64,000 nucleotides of DNA from Mucilaginibacter straminoryzae (GCF_022953055.1 NZ_JALJEJ010000003.1:186001-250000); one strand, 5' to 3'. Positions 28,842 through 37,744 are shown, counted from the first letter of the stretch. A program made the numbers and translations. Notes: a model not told the origin generated them from the sequence alone.

Positions 28842-30125
28842 TTAGTATTTTGCTGCTGCCTGGGCGAGCAATGTACCTGCTTTGTAAACGTCGACAAAGG
28901 AATTATACAGTGGCACCGGGCTTAAACGGATTACGTCAGGCTCGCGCCAGTCGCCGATCACGCCGTTCTGCATCAAGTAATCAAAAATCTGCTTGCCGTT
29001 TTGCGTGCAGATAATAGACAATTGCGCGCCGCGTTGGTCAATATCTTTAGGGGTGATGATTTTGAACTTTTCCTTGCCTGTTTTTTGGTTGATCTGTTCG
29101 ATCAAAAATTCGAGGTAGTTGGTTAGCTGCTCACTTTTTTGGCGTAAGGCGTTAATTCCACCTGCCTTCTCAAATATTTGCAGCGATGCATAATGGGCAG
29201 CCATTAACAGAATGGGACTCGTGCTCACCTGCCATCCGTCGGCACCGGCTTCAGGAACAAAACCCTGCGTCATTTTAAAGCGCTCGTTTAGCTTGTATCC
29301 CCACCATCCGGCAAAACGCTTTAATTGATCGTCTCCGAAATGCTTTTCATGCACGAAGATTCCACTGATACCACCGGGACTTGAATTCATGTATTTATAC
29401 GAACACCAGCAGGCAAAATCCGCTTCCCAATCATGCAACCGCAGCGGAACGTTTCCTGCGGCATGGGCGAGGTCGAAACCTACAATGGCTCCCGCTTCAT
29501 GACCAGCTTTAGCAATGGCTTTCATATCGAAAACCTGCCCTGTATAATAATTGATCCCGCTAAATAGCACCAATGCTATTTCATCCGCATGCGCTCTGAT
29601 AGCGTTTATAATATCTCCCGTCTCCAGCAAATACGCACCTTCTCGCGGTGCTACTTCTATGATTGCCTCCTCGGGGTTGAAGCCATGATATTTTACCTGG
29701 CTTTCTACTGCGTATTGATCTGAAGGGAAAGCCCCGGCTTCCATTATTATTTTTAAACGTTTGCCCTGTGGCCGGTAGAAGCTCACCATTAATAGGTGCA
29801 GGTTGATAGTCAGTGAATTCATCACCGTTACCTCTTCGGGTTTTGCACCAACAATCTGCGATAGCGGTCCAGCGAGCCGGCGGTGGTAACTAATCCATGG
29901 GTCGCTACCTTCAAACCATCCTTCTACGCCGAACTGACGCCAAGAGGCAAGCTGCTCAGCAATTACTTCAGCTGTCGTTTTAGGTTGAAGCCCTAAAGAG
30001 TTACCGCACAAATAAATAGCGTCTCCACCCTGATGCGGCGGGATGTAAAATTCACTACGAAAATCGCGAAGCGGATCTATATGGTCAAGGCCTTCTGCAA
30101 AGGCAAGGCTGTTTTCAAAATTCAT
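28842..30125 (-). CDS. kynU: Kynureninase
   Basis: Hydrolyses kynurenine (or 3-hydroxykynurenine) to anthranilate (3-hydroxyanthranilate) and alanine with PLP. 427 aa, full length: YLCGNSLGLQPK, SLTINLHLLMVSFY, the FDLAHAAGNVPL Asp/His and the PLP lysine in CWCSYKYMNSSPGG. Other steps of tryptophan degradation (TDO, KMO, HAAO) are not in the window. Upstream near-match -7 box TAATATTG at 30130-30137. Confidence 0.94.
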   Translation of the reverse strand: MNFENSLAFAEGLDHIDPLRDFRSEFYIPPHQGGDAIYLCGNSLGLQPKTTAEVIAEQLASWRQFGVEGWFEGSDPWISYHRRLAGPLSQIVGAKPEEVTVMNSLTINLHLLMVSFYRPQGKRLKIIMEAGAFPSDQYAVESQVKYHGFNPEEAIIEVAPREGAYLLETGDIINAIRAHADEIALVLFSGINYYTGQVFDMKAIAKAGHEAGAIVGFDLAHAAGNVPLRLHDWEADFACWCSYKYMNSSPGGISGIFVHEKHFGDDQLKRFAGWWGYKLNERFKMTQGFVPEAGADGWQVSTSPILLMAAHYASLQIFEKAGGINALRQKSEQLTNYLEFLIEQINQKTGKEKFKIITPKDIDQRGAQLSIICTQNGKQIFDYLMQNGVIGDWREPDVIRLSPVPLYNSFVDVYKAGTLLAQAAAKY

Positions 30126-30166
30126 CAGCCAATATTACTAAAACGCATGCAAAAGCAAAACCCCTG

Positions 30167-30673
30167 CTATAAATCTACTTTATCATGTTCGCCGGGTTGA
30201 TACGTCTTTCCTAATACCGCAGCTTTCAGCATTTTAAACAGTACCACAATTTTACTTGCACTGCTATCCCAATATTCGGCAGACTCTGTATCGATCTTCA
30301 TCAGCGTTAGCGCAGGATCATTTATCCCCTGCGGAAAGAACACTTCTACATAGGGTGTCCAAAGCTCCTGCATTTTGGTACGGTCGTCTACTAGAGATGC
30401 AGTGCCCGTAAGGCTGATGTAAACATGGTTGGCTACATCTGAATAAGTGACTGATACTTTGTTATCTAAAGAAATTTCTGCAACCTTGGTAGAGTATTCA
30501 TTGGTGAAGAACCACAAGGCGCCCTCTGCGTCCAGCAGTAGCGTCCCCATCGGCCTGCTGTGAAAACCTTCCGTAGCGCTGTAGGTAGTCAGCATTGCAG
30601 TTTTGATCTTATCGATCATACCACGCAGTTTCTCGATATTCTCCAGTCTTTTAAGTTCGTCTTGGTATTCCAT
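30167..30673 (-). CDS. Pyridoxamine 5'-phosphate oxidase-like flavin-binding protein (general stress protein 26 type)
   Basis: 168 aa from the ATG at 30673 (MEYQDELKRLENI). A further ATG at 30700 is possible, but a near-match -7 box (TAGGGTTG) directly in front of it favours the shorter form. Split-barrel FMN fold: TTYSATEGFHSRPMG, ALWFFTNEYSTKVAEI, VYISLTGTASLVDD, then WTPYVEVFFPQG. Flavin- or heme-binding members occur; role unknown, often stress-linked. Confidence 0.8.
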   Translation of the reverse strand: MEYQDELKRLENIEKLRGMIDKIKTAMLTTYSATEGFHSRPMGTLLLDAEGALWFFTNEYSTKVAEISLDNKVSVTYSDVANHVYISLTGTASLVDDRTKMQELWTPYVEVFFPQGINDPALTLMKIDTESAEYWDSSASKIVVLFKMLKAAVLGKTYQPGEHDKVDL

Positions 30674-30729
30674 AGGTATTGATGCTTTATTAACATACAA
30701 CCCTATTTTATTAATTTTGATTTAAAAAA

Positions 30730-31332
30730 TTATCTATTGGGTTTACTTACGTATGGATTACCTTTTACGTAAAAACGATAAGGCAGCGCGGCATCTTCGC
30801 CCGCATAATCAACCCCTACCCTTGGAACAGCGGCAATTTGTTCATCATTAAAAACCAGGCCGCGATCTTCTATCCACAAGGTGTCGCTTTGCAGACTGAT
30901 ACCATTTATTCTGCGCGAGATTCCCATAGCTTTAGCCACAGAACCTGGCCCGGAGGTAATATTAGGTTTAACGACAGCCATATCTCGGCGGTACTGCATG
31001 ATATCTATACCTTCCGTCGGGTTAATGGCGCGAATTAACACCGCATGCGGTTGGCCTTCCACCGAAGTAACAATGTTTAGCATCTCATGGATACCATAAC
31101 ACAGGTAAACATAAGCGATACCGCCTGCGTGGTACATCACCTCCGTACGGTTAGTCCGGCGGTCGTTATAAGCATGCGAAGCACGATCGATTATACCATT
31201 ATAAGCTTCTGTTTCAACAATATAGCCTCCTGTAACTAAACCATCAAAACGGGTAAAAAGATATTTCCCTATCAGATCGCGGCTCAGCTTAATCACATCA
31301 TTATCCTGGTAGTACGATTCCGGTAACTTCAT
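30730..31332 (-). CDS. DNA-3-methyladenine glycosylase (AAG/MPG family)
   Basis: 200 aa from the ATG at 31332. Removes alkylated or deaminated purines from DNA. AAG signature: YIVETEAYNGIIDRASHAYN (catalytic Glu, DNA-binding Tyr), YHAGGIAYVYLCYGIHEMLNIV and ITSGPGSVAKAMGI. The frame extends eight codons further, but ATG at 31332 overlaps the stop of the upstream hydrolase gene (ATGA), which fits coupling and the family start. Confidence 0.92.
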   Translation of the reverse strand: MKLPESYYQDNDVIKLSRDLIGKYLFTRFDGLVTGGYIVETEAYNGIIDRASHAYNDRRTNRTEVMYHAGGIAYVYLCYGIHEMLNIVTSVEGQPHAVLIRAINPTEGIDIMQYRRDMAVVKPNITSGPGSVAKAMGISRRINGISLQSDTLWIEDRGLVFNDEQIAAVPRVGVDYAGEDAALPYRFYVKGNPYVSKPNR

Positions 31333-31979
31333 TTGCCCAATATCTCCAATAACCACTCTGTAATGATTTTTGCTTTATCAAAAACCATAATATGTGTACC
31401 GTCTTTGACAATGGTTACCGGTTGCTGTATGCGCCGGTAATTAAAAACCATATCCTTGTCGCCAGTGATATGATAAACGTTAGGTAGCAGTGCAGTACTG
31501 TCCCAATGAAGTACCGCTCCCATGGCCCACTTCACAAACGTCGGCGATGAATTTCTTAGCATGGATTTAAAAAGCAATAGGTCATCCGAAGCCATTGCAC
31601 CGAATACCGGGCGGATCATAAAGCCAACTGATGTCATCAACCGTGCGGGTATCCATTTGTAGATAGGCAGCCTACGGAATACTTTAAAGTAGAAAGGCGC
31701 TTCGTCACTGGTCTTAATACTCGAAATAAGAATAGCTCTTTTAAGTTTTACCTGTTTGGCAATCTCGATAGTGAGCATGCCACCAAGCGAAACACCAATT
31801 ACGGTAGAACCCGGACTGATCTGATAGGTTTCTATCAACTTAGTAGCATAGGAAGTGAGCGTATCTTCGGATTGTGGTTCTAGCCAATTAAGATACATGC
31901 AATCATAGCCAGTTAGCTGGATGTTTTTGAACAAACGGTAATCGGCACCCAGCCCGGAGATGAAATATACCTTCTCCAC
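31329..31979 (-). CDS. Alpha/beta-hydrolase
   Basis: 216 aa with a GTG start at 31979. Nucleophile elbow GVSLGGML (Ser), catalytic Asp in VYHITGDKDMVFN and His in VKDGTHIMVF. Small cytoplasmic hydrolase, substrate unknown. The GTG shares its first G with the TAG of the upstream fRMsr gene; the stop overlaps the start of the AAG gene. So fRMsr, hydrolase and AAG are one coupled transcript, grouping oxidative and alkylation repair. Confidence 0.82.
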   Translation of the reverse strand: MEKVYFISGLGADYRLFKNIQLTGYDCMYLNWLEPQSEDTLTSYATKLIETYQISPGSTVIGVSLGGMLTIEIAKQVKLKRAILISSIKTSDEAPFYFKVFRRLPIYKWIPARLMTSVGFMIRPVFGAMASDDLLLFKSMLRNSSPTFVKWAMGAVLHWDSTALLPNVYHITGDKDMVFNYRRIQQPVTIVKDGTHIMVFDKAKIITEWLLEILGK

Positions 31980-32455
31980 TAAAACCTGATCAGGTTGACC
32001 AATTGCTCCAGATAATCGCCGTCTGTTTCATCAAAATGCGCCAAATGTTCACTATCAACATCCAGTACGCCCCAAACTTCACCATCACTTAGTAACGGTA
32101 CAACAATTTCCGAGCGGGAAAGTGAACTACAGGCAATATGGCCCGGAAACTCTTCTACATCAGGCACAATCAGCGTTTTTTCCTTTTCCCACGCCGCGCC
32201 GCAAACACCTTTACCTTTACCAATACGTGTACAAGCAACGGGCCCCTGGAATGGCCCTAATACCAATTCATCATCCTTCACCAGGTAAAAGCCTACCCAC
32301 CACCAATTGAACTGCTCTTTTAAAGCTGCGGCTATGTTAGCCAGGTTGGCAACCAGATCGGGCTCGCCGGTGATCAATGCCTCTATTTGCGGTAACAGTG
32401 ATTGGTATTGTGCTGCTTTATCTGCTGTAGTTATTATTTTAAGATCTTCCGCCAT
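31979..32455 (-). CDS. Free methionine-(R)-sulfoxide reductase (GAF-domain fRMsr)
   Basis: 158 aa from the ATG at 32455. Single GAF domain with the three cysteines of the fRMsr family in the right spacing (VACTRIGKGKGVCGAAW and IACSSLSRSE). Reduces free methionine-R-sulfoxide with thioredoxin. The frame is open to 32476, but an exact -7 box occupies 32463-32470, so the shorter start is right. Confidence 0.93.
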   Translation of the reverse strand: MAEDLKIITTADKAAQYQSLLPQIEALITGEPDLVANLANIAAALKEQFNWWWVGFYLVKDDELVLGPFQGPVACTRIGKGKGVCGAAWEKEKTLIVPDVEEFPGHIACSSLSRSEIVVPLLSDGEVWGVLDVDSEHLAHFDETDGDYLEQLVNLIRF

Positions 32456-32462
32456 ATATTGA

Positions 32463-32470
32463 CAAAAGTA
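32463..32470 (-). promoter_or_regulatory. -7 box TACTTTTG for the fRMsr operon
   Basis: Exact TAnnTTTG ending seven bases before the ATG at 32455; lies in the longer possible reading frame and decides the start. Nearly leaderless transcript predicted. Confidence 0.7.
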
Positions 32471-32512
32471 TAACACTATGCCTTTTGTTGCATAACCAGA
32501 ATCTCATATTTA

Positions 32513-33241
32513 ATGACTTACTTCGCAACAATGTTGGTAAGCCTCACCGTTGTACGTTACCGTAAAAGCTTTGTGCCCTTTGCCCTGCTCTCTATGGCAG
32601 TACACCGCCTGCCATTGATGCTGGCGAGGGGTTGCAGTTTCTGGAAGCTTTTGGGCAGCGGCAGGAACGGTACTTTCGACTTAACGCCCGACTGGCAACA
32701 GTGGGGACTGATGGCTGTATGGGACTCGCGCGAAGATTTTGACGAGTTTTATAAAAGTTCGTTTGTTGCGAAGTGGTGGAAGGTATTTGCTAAAGAACAA
32801 TGGACCATCCTTTGCCAGCCTTTGCAAAGCCATGGAAAATGGGATGGTAAAGAGCCTTTCGGAAAACCGGATAATACCAATTATAAAGGTCCTGTTGCAG
32901 TGCTTACACGCGCTACCATCCGTGTCACGAGGCTGAAAAACTTCTGGTCGCACGTGGATGAAGTGGCGGATATGATGACATCAGCGAAGGGTTATATCAC
33001 TTCCATTGGCATTGGGGAAGCGCCTATTTATCGCCAGGCCACATTTTCGATCTGGGAAAGCCTGGACGATGTTAAAGCATTTGCTTACCGCTCACGAGAA
33101 CATGCTGAAGTGATTAAGAAAACACGCAGCGAAGCCTGGTATAGCGAAGAACTTTTCGCCAGGTTTAAACCGGTTGCAACTTTTGGCAGTCTACACGGCG
33201 GCGATCCTTTAAAAGGATTGGTTAAATTTGAACAATCATGA
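32513..33241 (+). CDS. Spheroidene monooxygenase (CrtA)-like protein
   Basis: 242 aa. Resembles the CrtA/spheroidene monooxygenase family of heme-containing carotenoid ketolases and their non-photosynthetic relatives: GCSFWKLLGSGRNGTFD, LMAVWDSREDFDEFYKSS, RATIRVTRLKNFW and the C-terminal EAWYSEELFARF. Internally it looks like two ferredoxin-like/dabb repeats. No carotenoid genes are in the window, so carotenoid oxygenation is not established. ATGA overlap with the next gene. Confidence 0.75.
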   Translation: MTYFATMLVSLTVVRYRKSFVPFALLSMAVHRLPLMLARGCSFWKLLGSGRNGTFDLTPDWQQWGLMAVWDSREDFDEFYKSSFVAKWWKVFAKEQWTILCQPLQSHGKWDGKEPFGKPDNTNYKGPVAVLTRATIRVTRLKNFWSHVDEVADMMTSAKGYITSIGIGEAPIYRQATFSIWESLDDVKAFAYRSREHAEVIKKTRSEAWYSEELFARFKPVATFGSLHGGDPLKGLVKFEQS

Positions 33242-33486
33242 GAGTTATTGCAGAACTTCCCCATCCCGAGTTTAAAATCTCTATCCTGAATATGAACCAG
33301 AAGTTTATTATCCGGATAGAAAAAGGCACTTACGAACAGCTTTACAAAATTTCTGAAATGGACCTTACGGATGGTGTGAATAGCGTTTTCGAATTGCTTG
33401 ACGAAGAGTTTCTAAAAACAGTAAATGAACGCTTCAAAAGTATGCTGACCGATTTTAAAGGCGCTTATTCGCGGTATAACTTTTAA
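33238..33486 (+). CDS. Small conserved-looking hypothetical protein
   Basis: 82 aa, not recognised. Begins MRVIAELPHPEFKISILNM, then a basic KFIIRIEKGTYEQLYK strand and an acidic helical C-terminal half. ATG overlaps the stop of the CrtA-like gene, so translation is coupled. Stop overlaps the convergent Dph6-like gene by four bases. Confidence 0.7.
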   Translation: MRVIAELPHPEFKISILNMNQKFIIRIEKGTYEQLYKISEMDLTDGVNSVFELLDEEFLKTVNERFKSMLTDFKGAYSRYNF

Positions 33487-34205
33487 TCTGCAGGTAACAA
33501 GTCGCAATACCAGAAGCCTGCTATTTTGGGTGCGGTAGAGGTAGCGCAAACATCATTATTATCTTTAGGTGCTTTGTATTCCTTAAACACCTTCTCGCCT
33601 ACCTGGTACTTGATTTCCTGCTTAAAGATCGGGCCTTTAAATGCAAAGGTGTGAAACTCGCCATTCTCGCCACAAACGTCTACATCTTCGGGTAAGGCTC
33701 TAATCAATTCCGGAGTGATTTCTTTACCAACAAACTCGCCCAACCTTTCCTGCGTACAGGCGATAACTGTACCAAAACCCAAATCAAAAAACTCGCTAAT
33801 TAATTCATTGGTATCGCGTTTCCAAAGCGGGTAAATACCTGTCATGCCAACTTCGGCTAACCGGGCATCGCGGTAGTTCTTTAAATCCTCCAGGAAGATA
33901 TCGCCGAATATAGTGTGTGTAATACCTTCGCTTTTAAAATGTTGAAGGTGGCGGTGCATAGTTTCAGCATACTCCTTCATTCCCGGCATTTCAGGAAGGC
34001 GGATCTGATATAGAGGGATACCAATGCTTTCTGCTTGGTCAATCAACAATGCCTCTCTAACGCCATGCATCGAAACGCGGTTAACGGCATCGTTTACCGT
34101 AGTTACCAGGTACCTAATCTCTAATTCTGTATCCTGAAGCGCATGGTAAAGCGCTAAAGAGCTATCCTTACCACCGCTCCAGTTGAAAATGCATTGTTTT
34201 TTCAT
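33483..34205 (-). CDS. Dph6-like ATP pyrophosphatase (diphthine-ammonia ligase family)
   Basis: 240 aa. N-type ATP-PPi-loop NWSGGKDSSLALY at the N-terminus, VSMHGVREALL, HTIFGDIFLEDLKNYRD, and the C-terminal ENGEFHTFAF block that defines the MJ0570/Dph6 family. Archaeal/eukaryotic Dph6 amidates diphthine on EF2; bacteria lack diphthamide, so the bacterial substrate is unknown. A REPIN-like repeat ends three bases before its start codon. Confidence 0.85.
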   Translation of the reverse strand: MKKQCIFNWSGGKDSSLALYHALQDTELEIRYLVTTVNDAVNRVSMHGVREALLIDQAESIGIPLYQIRLPEMPGMKEYAETMHRHLQHFKSEGITHTIFGDIFLEDLKNYRDARLAEVGMTGIYPLWKRDTNELISEFFDLGFGTVIACTQERLGEFVGKEITPELIRALPEDVDVCGENGEFHTFAFKGPIFKQEIKYQVGEKVFKEYKAPKDNNDVCATSTAPKIAGFWYCDLLPAD

Positions 34206-34206
34206 G

Positions 34207-34312
34207 AGCCTCTCCCAAACCCTCCCCGGAAGGGAGGGCTTTATATGTATTTATAGATTCGAAATTTATTGAACAAAAGTCTCCCCTACCGGGGGAGATT
34301 TAGAGGGGGCCG
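34207..34312. repeat. REPIN-like pair between sirtuin and Dph6-like genes
   Basis: Plus-orientation unit 34207-34241 (GCCTCTCCCAAACCCTCCCC, then GGAAGGGAGGGCTTT) and inverted unit 34280-34312 (GGCCCCCTCTAAATCTCCCC with GGGGAGACTTT), AT-rich spacer between. On the minus strand the upstream unit encodes the last residues and the stop codon (Gly-Pro-Leu-TAA) of the sirtuin gene, and the downstream unit ends three bases before the next start codon. Confidence 0.85.
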
Positions 34313-34986
34313 AGTAGCTGCTCTACCAAACTCGCCACTCCAACACTCGCCTTCTCCTCTATCTTAATCAGGTTTTTTACCGATACGTCCGGTATCACCG
34401 GGTCGACGATGTATTTCGGCACCTCTGCAGGAACATAATTAATTAATCCAGCCGCAGGGTAAACTGCAAGCGAAGAACCGACCAGCATAAAAACATCGGC
34501 TTCCGTGCAAATAGCTAAAGCTTTTTCTATCATGGGTACCGCTTCGCCAAACCAAACCACATGTGGCCGAAGCTGACTGCCTAGTTTACATTTTTCGCCC
34601 ATCTTTAACTCCCAACCATCAATCGGGTAAGTAAGCCTTGGATTAACGCTGGATTGCGAACGGGTGATCACGCCGTGCAGATGGACCACATTGGTAGATC
34701 CCGCACGTTCATGCAGGTCGTCTATGTTTTGGGTAATGATCGTCACCTCATACTTCTGTTCCAGCTCTACCAAAGCATAATGGGCGGCGTTTGGCAGTGC
34801 TTCTATCACCTGCTTCCGGCGCATGTTATAAAAATCCTGCACCAGTTGCGGGTTACGCTCCCACGCTTCTGGCGTAGCCACTTCCTGTATATCATATCCT
34901 TCCCAAAGGCCGTCGCTATCGCGAAAAGTCTTCAGTCCGCTATCTGCGCTGATGCCTGCACCGGTAAGTACTACTAGTTTTTCCAT
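34300..34986 (-). CDS. cobB: NAD-dependent protein deacylase (sirtuin, CobB-like)
   Basis: 228 aa from the ATG at 34986 (an ATG at 34998 is possible). NAD site GAGISADSGLKTFRD, TQNIDDLHERAG and catalytic His in VHLHG. The four zinc cysteines of typical CobB are missing; only one Cys remains in that region, a pattern of the zinc-free bacterial class. The FYNMRR segment keeps the Tyr-x-x-Arg pair used by SIRT5/CobB for acidic acyl groups, so desuccinylation is plausible. Its last codons and stop come from a repeat element. Confidence 0.9.
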   Translation of the reverse strand: MEKLVVLTGAGISADSGLKTFRDSDGLWEGYDIQEVATPEAWERNPQLVQDFYNMRRKQVIEALPNAAHYALVELEQKYEVTIITQNIDDLHERAGSTNVVHLHGVITRSQSSVNPRLTYPIDGWELKMGEKCKLGSQLRPHVVWFGEAVPMIEKALAICTEADVFMLVGSSLAVYPAAGLINYVPAEVPKYIVDPVIPDVSVKNLIKIEEKASVGVASLVEQLLGPL

Positions 34987-35001
34987 AGTTGATGTCATAA
35001 A

Positions 35002-35027
35002 AAAAGCGATGATTACTCATCGCTTTT
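35002..35027 (-). terminator. Terminator after the DUF6580 gene
   Basis: Minus-strand hairpin AAAAGCGATGA-GTAA-TCATCGCTTTT, perfect 11-bp stem, then T-rich tail (TTTTTTTATG). Closes the btuB-DUF6580 unit. Confidence 0.85.
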
Positions 35028-35048
35028 ATAAAATATTGTTTCGTCAGC

Positions 35049-35627
35049 TTATGCAGCTGCAAGTTCATGTTTACTGCGTAACACGGTATATTTGCTTTTT
35101 GCCAGTTCGAAGCCAATGAAAAGAATGGCGCCGAATACCAGATCGCCTTTGATCATATTCAGTTCGAAAGGGATAGCTGCCGCTAATGACTGGAAGTACC
35201 CGCCAATGTTTTTAGCGTATAGCGTACCGTTTAACCATGGTTCAATATCGGTTAATAACCAATGAACCACAACGCCACCAACAGAGGCTAAAAACACATT
35301 CAGGATGTTTACTTTCTTTATCAGGCTACCAAAGAACACCATTGCAAAGAAGCTTAGGTACATCCAGATAGAACTGCTATACCAAAGAACCAGCTTTGAG
35401 GTGTACAGGTAGTTAATTACGATATCGCTTACAAAAAGGGCTGCAAACGGAACCAGGTAAGCTTTCCATTTATCATTAAAATAAACGCCGCCGAAAACAG
35501 CTATCGCACCAACTGGTGTAAAGTTGCTCAGGGCCGGGAATTTATAACTAACCAAACGCATTGCAGCAGCAGCGACGATCATCAGGATCAGCACCACGTT
35601 ACGGATATTAATTTTTTGTAATGACAT
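35049..35627 (-). CDS. DUF6580-family membrane protein, in a B12-controlled unit
   Basis: 192 aa with about five to six membrane helices (e.g. NVVLILMIVAAAAMRL, MYLSFFAMVFFGSLI, VFLASVGGVVVHWLL). The LSNFTPVGAIAVFGGVYF motif is typical of this family, which resembles substrate-binding S components of ECF transporters in size and topology; that similarity is inference. It begins 50 bases after the BtuB-like receptor gene on the same strand and before the terminator, so it should be under the same cobalamin riboswitch. Confidence 0.8.
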   Translation of the reverse strand: MSLQKINIRNVVLILMIVAAAAMRLVSYKFPALSNFTPVGAIAVFGGVYFNDKWKAYLVPFAALFVSDIVINYLYTSKLVLWYSSSIWMYLSFFAMVFFGSLIKKVNILNVFLASVGGVVVHWLLTDIEPWLNGTLYAKNIGGYFQSLAAAIPFELNMIKGDLVFGAILFIGFELAKSKYTVLRSKHELAAA

Positions 35628-35677
35628 ATTTTTTAACAGTAAACAAAACTACTGATAATCTGACGAAATTAAAAAGC

Positions 35678-37630
35678 TTAGTTAAACTGATATTTTACAC
35701 CAGCCGCTGCATTGAAACGGCGTGTGTTGTAACCGTACCAATCGAAGTAATTCTCGTCGAGGATGTTCTTCAGATCTGCAAAAATGGTCAGGCGCGGGCA
35801 AGGATCAGCTTGCAGGTGCAAGTCCAGCAAGTTATAATGCTTCAGCGTGATGATCTGTGAAGGATAAACGGTAAAGTCGTTATCGCGTCTGTCGCCGGTG
35901 TATTTGTAATTAAACCCGAACGAGAACTGATTAGTTACCTGTATACCCAGCGTAGCACCGTAAGTATTTTTCGGTCTGCGGTACAGGTTGCGGGTGTCCT
36001 TTCCGGTAGCATCCGTTTGGCGACCAACCACATAAGCGGCATAAGCTGAAGCAGTTATATTGCTTAGTTTAAAAGTCAACTCACTTTCAAAACCTTTGTC
36101 GTTTTGTCTGTTCGCGTTAACATAGTAGCTGGCGAAAGTTTTCGGATCGGTATAAAATGCAATCACATCTTCAATACTCCTTTTGTAAAACACGGTATTG
36201 AAAGACAGCACGTTCTTTACGATACCCAGATCAAGACCAGCCTCATAAGAACCAGTCGTTTTTTCTGGCTTTAGATCAATGTTGCCATACTGAGAATACA
36301 GTTGGTATAACGAAGGTGCTTTGAACGCAGTGGCCAGCGTACCGAATACTTTCAACCGATTAAACAGGTAAAAAGACGGATTTATTGTGTAAGTAAAGTT
36401 GCTGCCATATTTGTTGTGGTTGTTATAACGTCCTCCTACTTCCAGATGGAAAACATCGTACGAAAAGAATAACGAGGTATATACACTACCGATTGCTGTG
36501 TGGGCAGAATCAGCCGAGAGTACGGATGGCTTAGGTGTATATCCTGTGGTTCTATACTCACCATACTGATTGCTGCTGCTGTACTTGTAACCTGCGCCGC
36601 TGGTAATATCCAGGTACTGGTTAAATTTGTAATTGAACACGGCTTCGGCGTTGGTGATCTTACCCAGGTTATTGGTTAGCTGATAGGTATTAAAGTTATC
36701 TCCAGGCAAGTTCTGAAACTTATTGCGCACGTTGTTCTGGCTAACGTTTAAGTTTAAAGCTCCTTGCTGCAAGGTCCAGGTAGCGCCCAAACCTCCGTTT
36801 AAATAAGTACGTTTGTAGGTATAATCTTTATCATCTACAAAAGCATCATAATCGTTATCACCTGTATTGCGGCTATACTGTAAGTTTCCTCTTAACACGA
36901 AGTTGTTGCTCACCGGCTGGCTCAGGTTCAGGCTGATAGAACGCTGGTGGAAGCTATCGTTGTCAAAAGTACCTGTCAGGTCTTTATCCGTTGCAACTGA
37001 AAATCCTTTAGAATCAGTATTCGATACGTTAAGTGCAATGCCAGTTTTATTCAATTTGCCATTTAAGCCAACTGCCTCCTGGAAGGTTTTGTAGCTTCCG
37101 CCTACGAACTGACCGGTAGCTTTTAAGCCTTGACCAGTAGCGTGTTTAGTGATGATGTTGATGACACCCGCTACAGCATCAGACCCGTAAAGCGTAGAAC
37201 CACTGCCTTTTAAAATCTCGATATGGTCTATTTCATTAACCGGGAAAGCATTCAGGTCGTAATTCCCGGCGATGCTGGAAGCATCATTAACCGGGAAGCC
37301 ATCAACCAAGATCAGGGTATTTCCTGCAGAAGCGCCGCGGAGATAGATATCTGAACTTTGCCCCTGCATGTTCTGAGCGCCCGAGTACATTATTCCGGGT
37401 ACGGTATTGATCAATTCTGGAAGTGTTTTACCTTGCGACCTGGCAATTTCAGCAGCGGTAATGGTAGTTACCACCCTGCCGATCTCTGATTGTTTTTTGG
37501 GTGAACGCGATGCAGTTACTACCACATCTTTCAATGTTCGGGTAGTGTCTTGTGCGTGTACTGCAGCTGCCTGCAATACCAATTGTGCAAACCCCAGGCT
37601 TGCAGCAACTCTGATAAAGTTTTTGTTCAT
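35678..37630 (-). CDS. btuB: TonB-dependent outer-membrane receptor, BtuB-like
   Basis: 650 aa. Signal peptide (MNKNFIRVAASLGFAQLVL...), plug domain with DVVVTASRSPKKQSEIGRV (TonB-box-like region) and SDIYLRGASAGNTLILVDGF, then a 22-strand beta-barrel ending in an aromatic C-terminus (GVKYQFN). Imports cobalamin across the outer membrane using TonB energy. Assignment to B12 rests mainly on the cobalamin riboswitch directly upstream and on BtuB-like length. Confidence 0.9.
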   Translation of the reverse strand: MNKNFIRVAASLGFAQLVLQAAAVHAQDTTRTLKDVVVTASRSPKKQSEIGRVVTTITAAEIARSQGKTLPELINTVPGIMYSGAQNMQGQSSDIYLRGASAGNTLILVDGFPVNDASSIAGNYDLNAFPVNEIDHIEILKGSGSTLYGSDAVAGVINIITKHATGQGLKATGQFVGGSYKTFQEAVGLNGKLNKTGIALNVSNTDSKGFSVATDKDLTGTFDNDSFHQRSISLNLSQPVSNNFVLRGNLQYSRNTGDNDYDAFVDDKDYTYKRTYLNGGLGATWTLQQGALNLNVSQNNVRNKFQNLPGDNFNTYQLTNNLGKITNAEAVFNYKFNQYLDITSGAGYKYSSSNQYGEYRTTGYTPKPSVLSADSAHTAIGSVYTSLFFSYDVFHLEVGGRYNNHNKYGSNFTYTINPSFYLFNRLKVFGTLATAFKAPSLYQLYSQYGNIDLKPEKTTGSYEAGLDLGIVKNVLSFNTVFYKRSIEDVIAFYTDPKTFASYYVNANRQNDKGFESELTFKLSNITASAYAAYVVGRQTDATGKDTRNLYRRPKNTYGATLGIQVTNQFSFGFNYKYTGDRRDNDFTVYPSQIITLKHYNLLDLHLQADPCPRLTIFADLKNILDENYFDWYGYNTRRFNAAAGVKYQFN

Positions 37631-37744
37631 GTTGATGTGAGTTTAATCCCACAGCGAACAGATAGTGAAGTAAGGTGAATGAAATACGCTGGCCAGGCAG
37701 AATTTGCATCCAAGCTCCAATCCCCGAAAGCTATGAATTATTAT

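Noticed and set aside
37449..37709. 86-aa minus-strand ORF at the start of btuB
   Set aside because: Out of frame over the btuB signal peptide and leader; no promoter or conserved sequence, btuB itself is clear.
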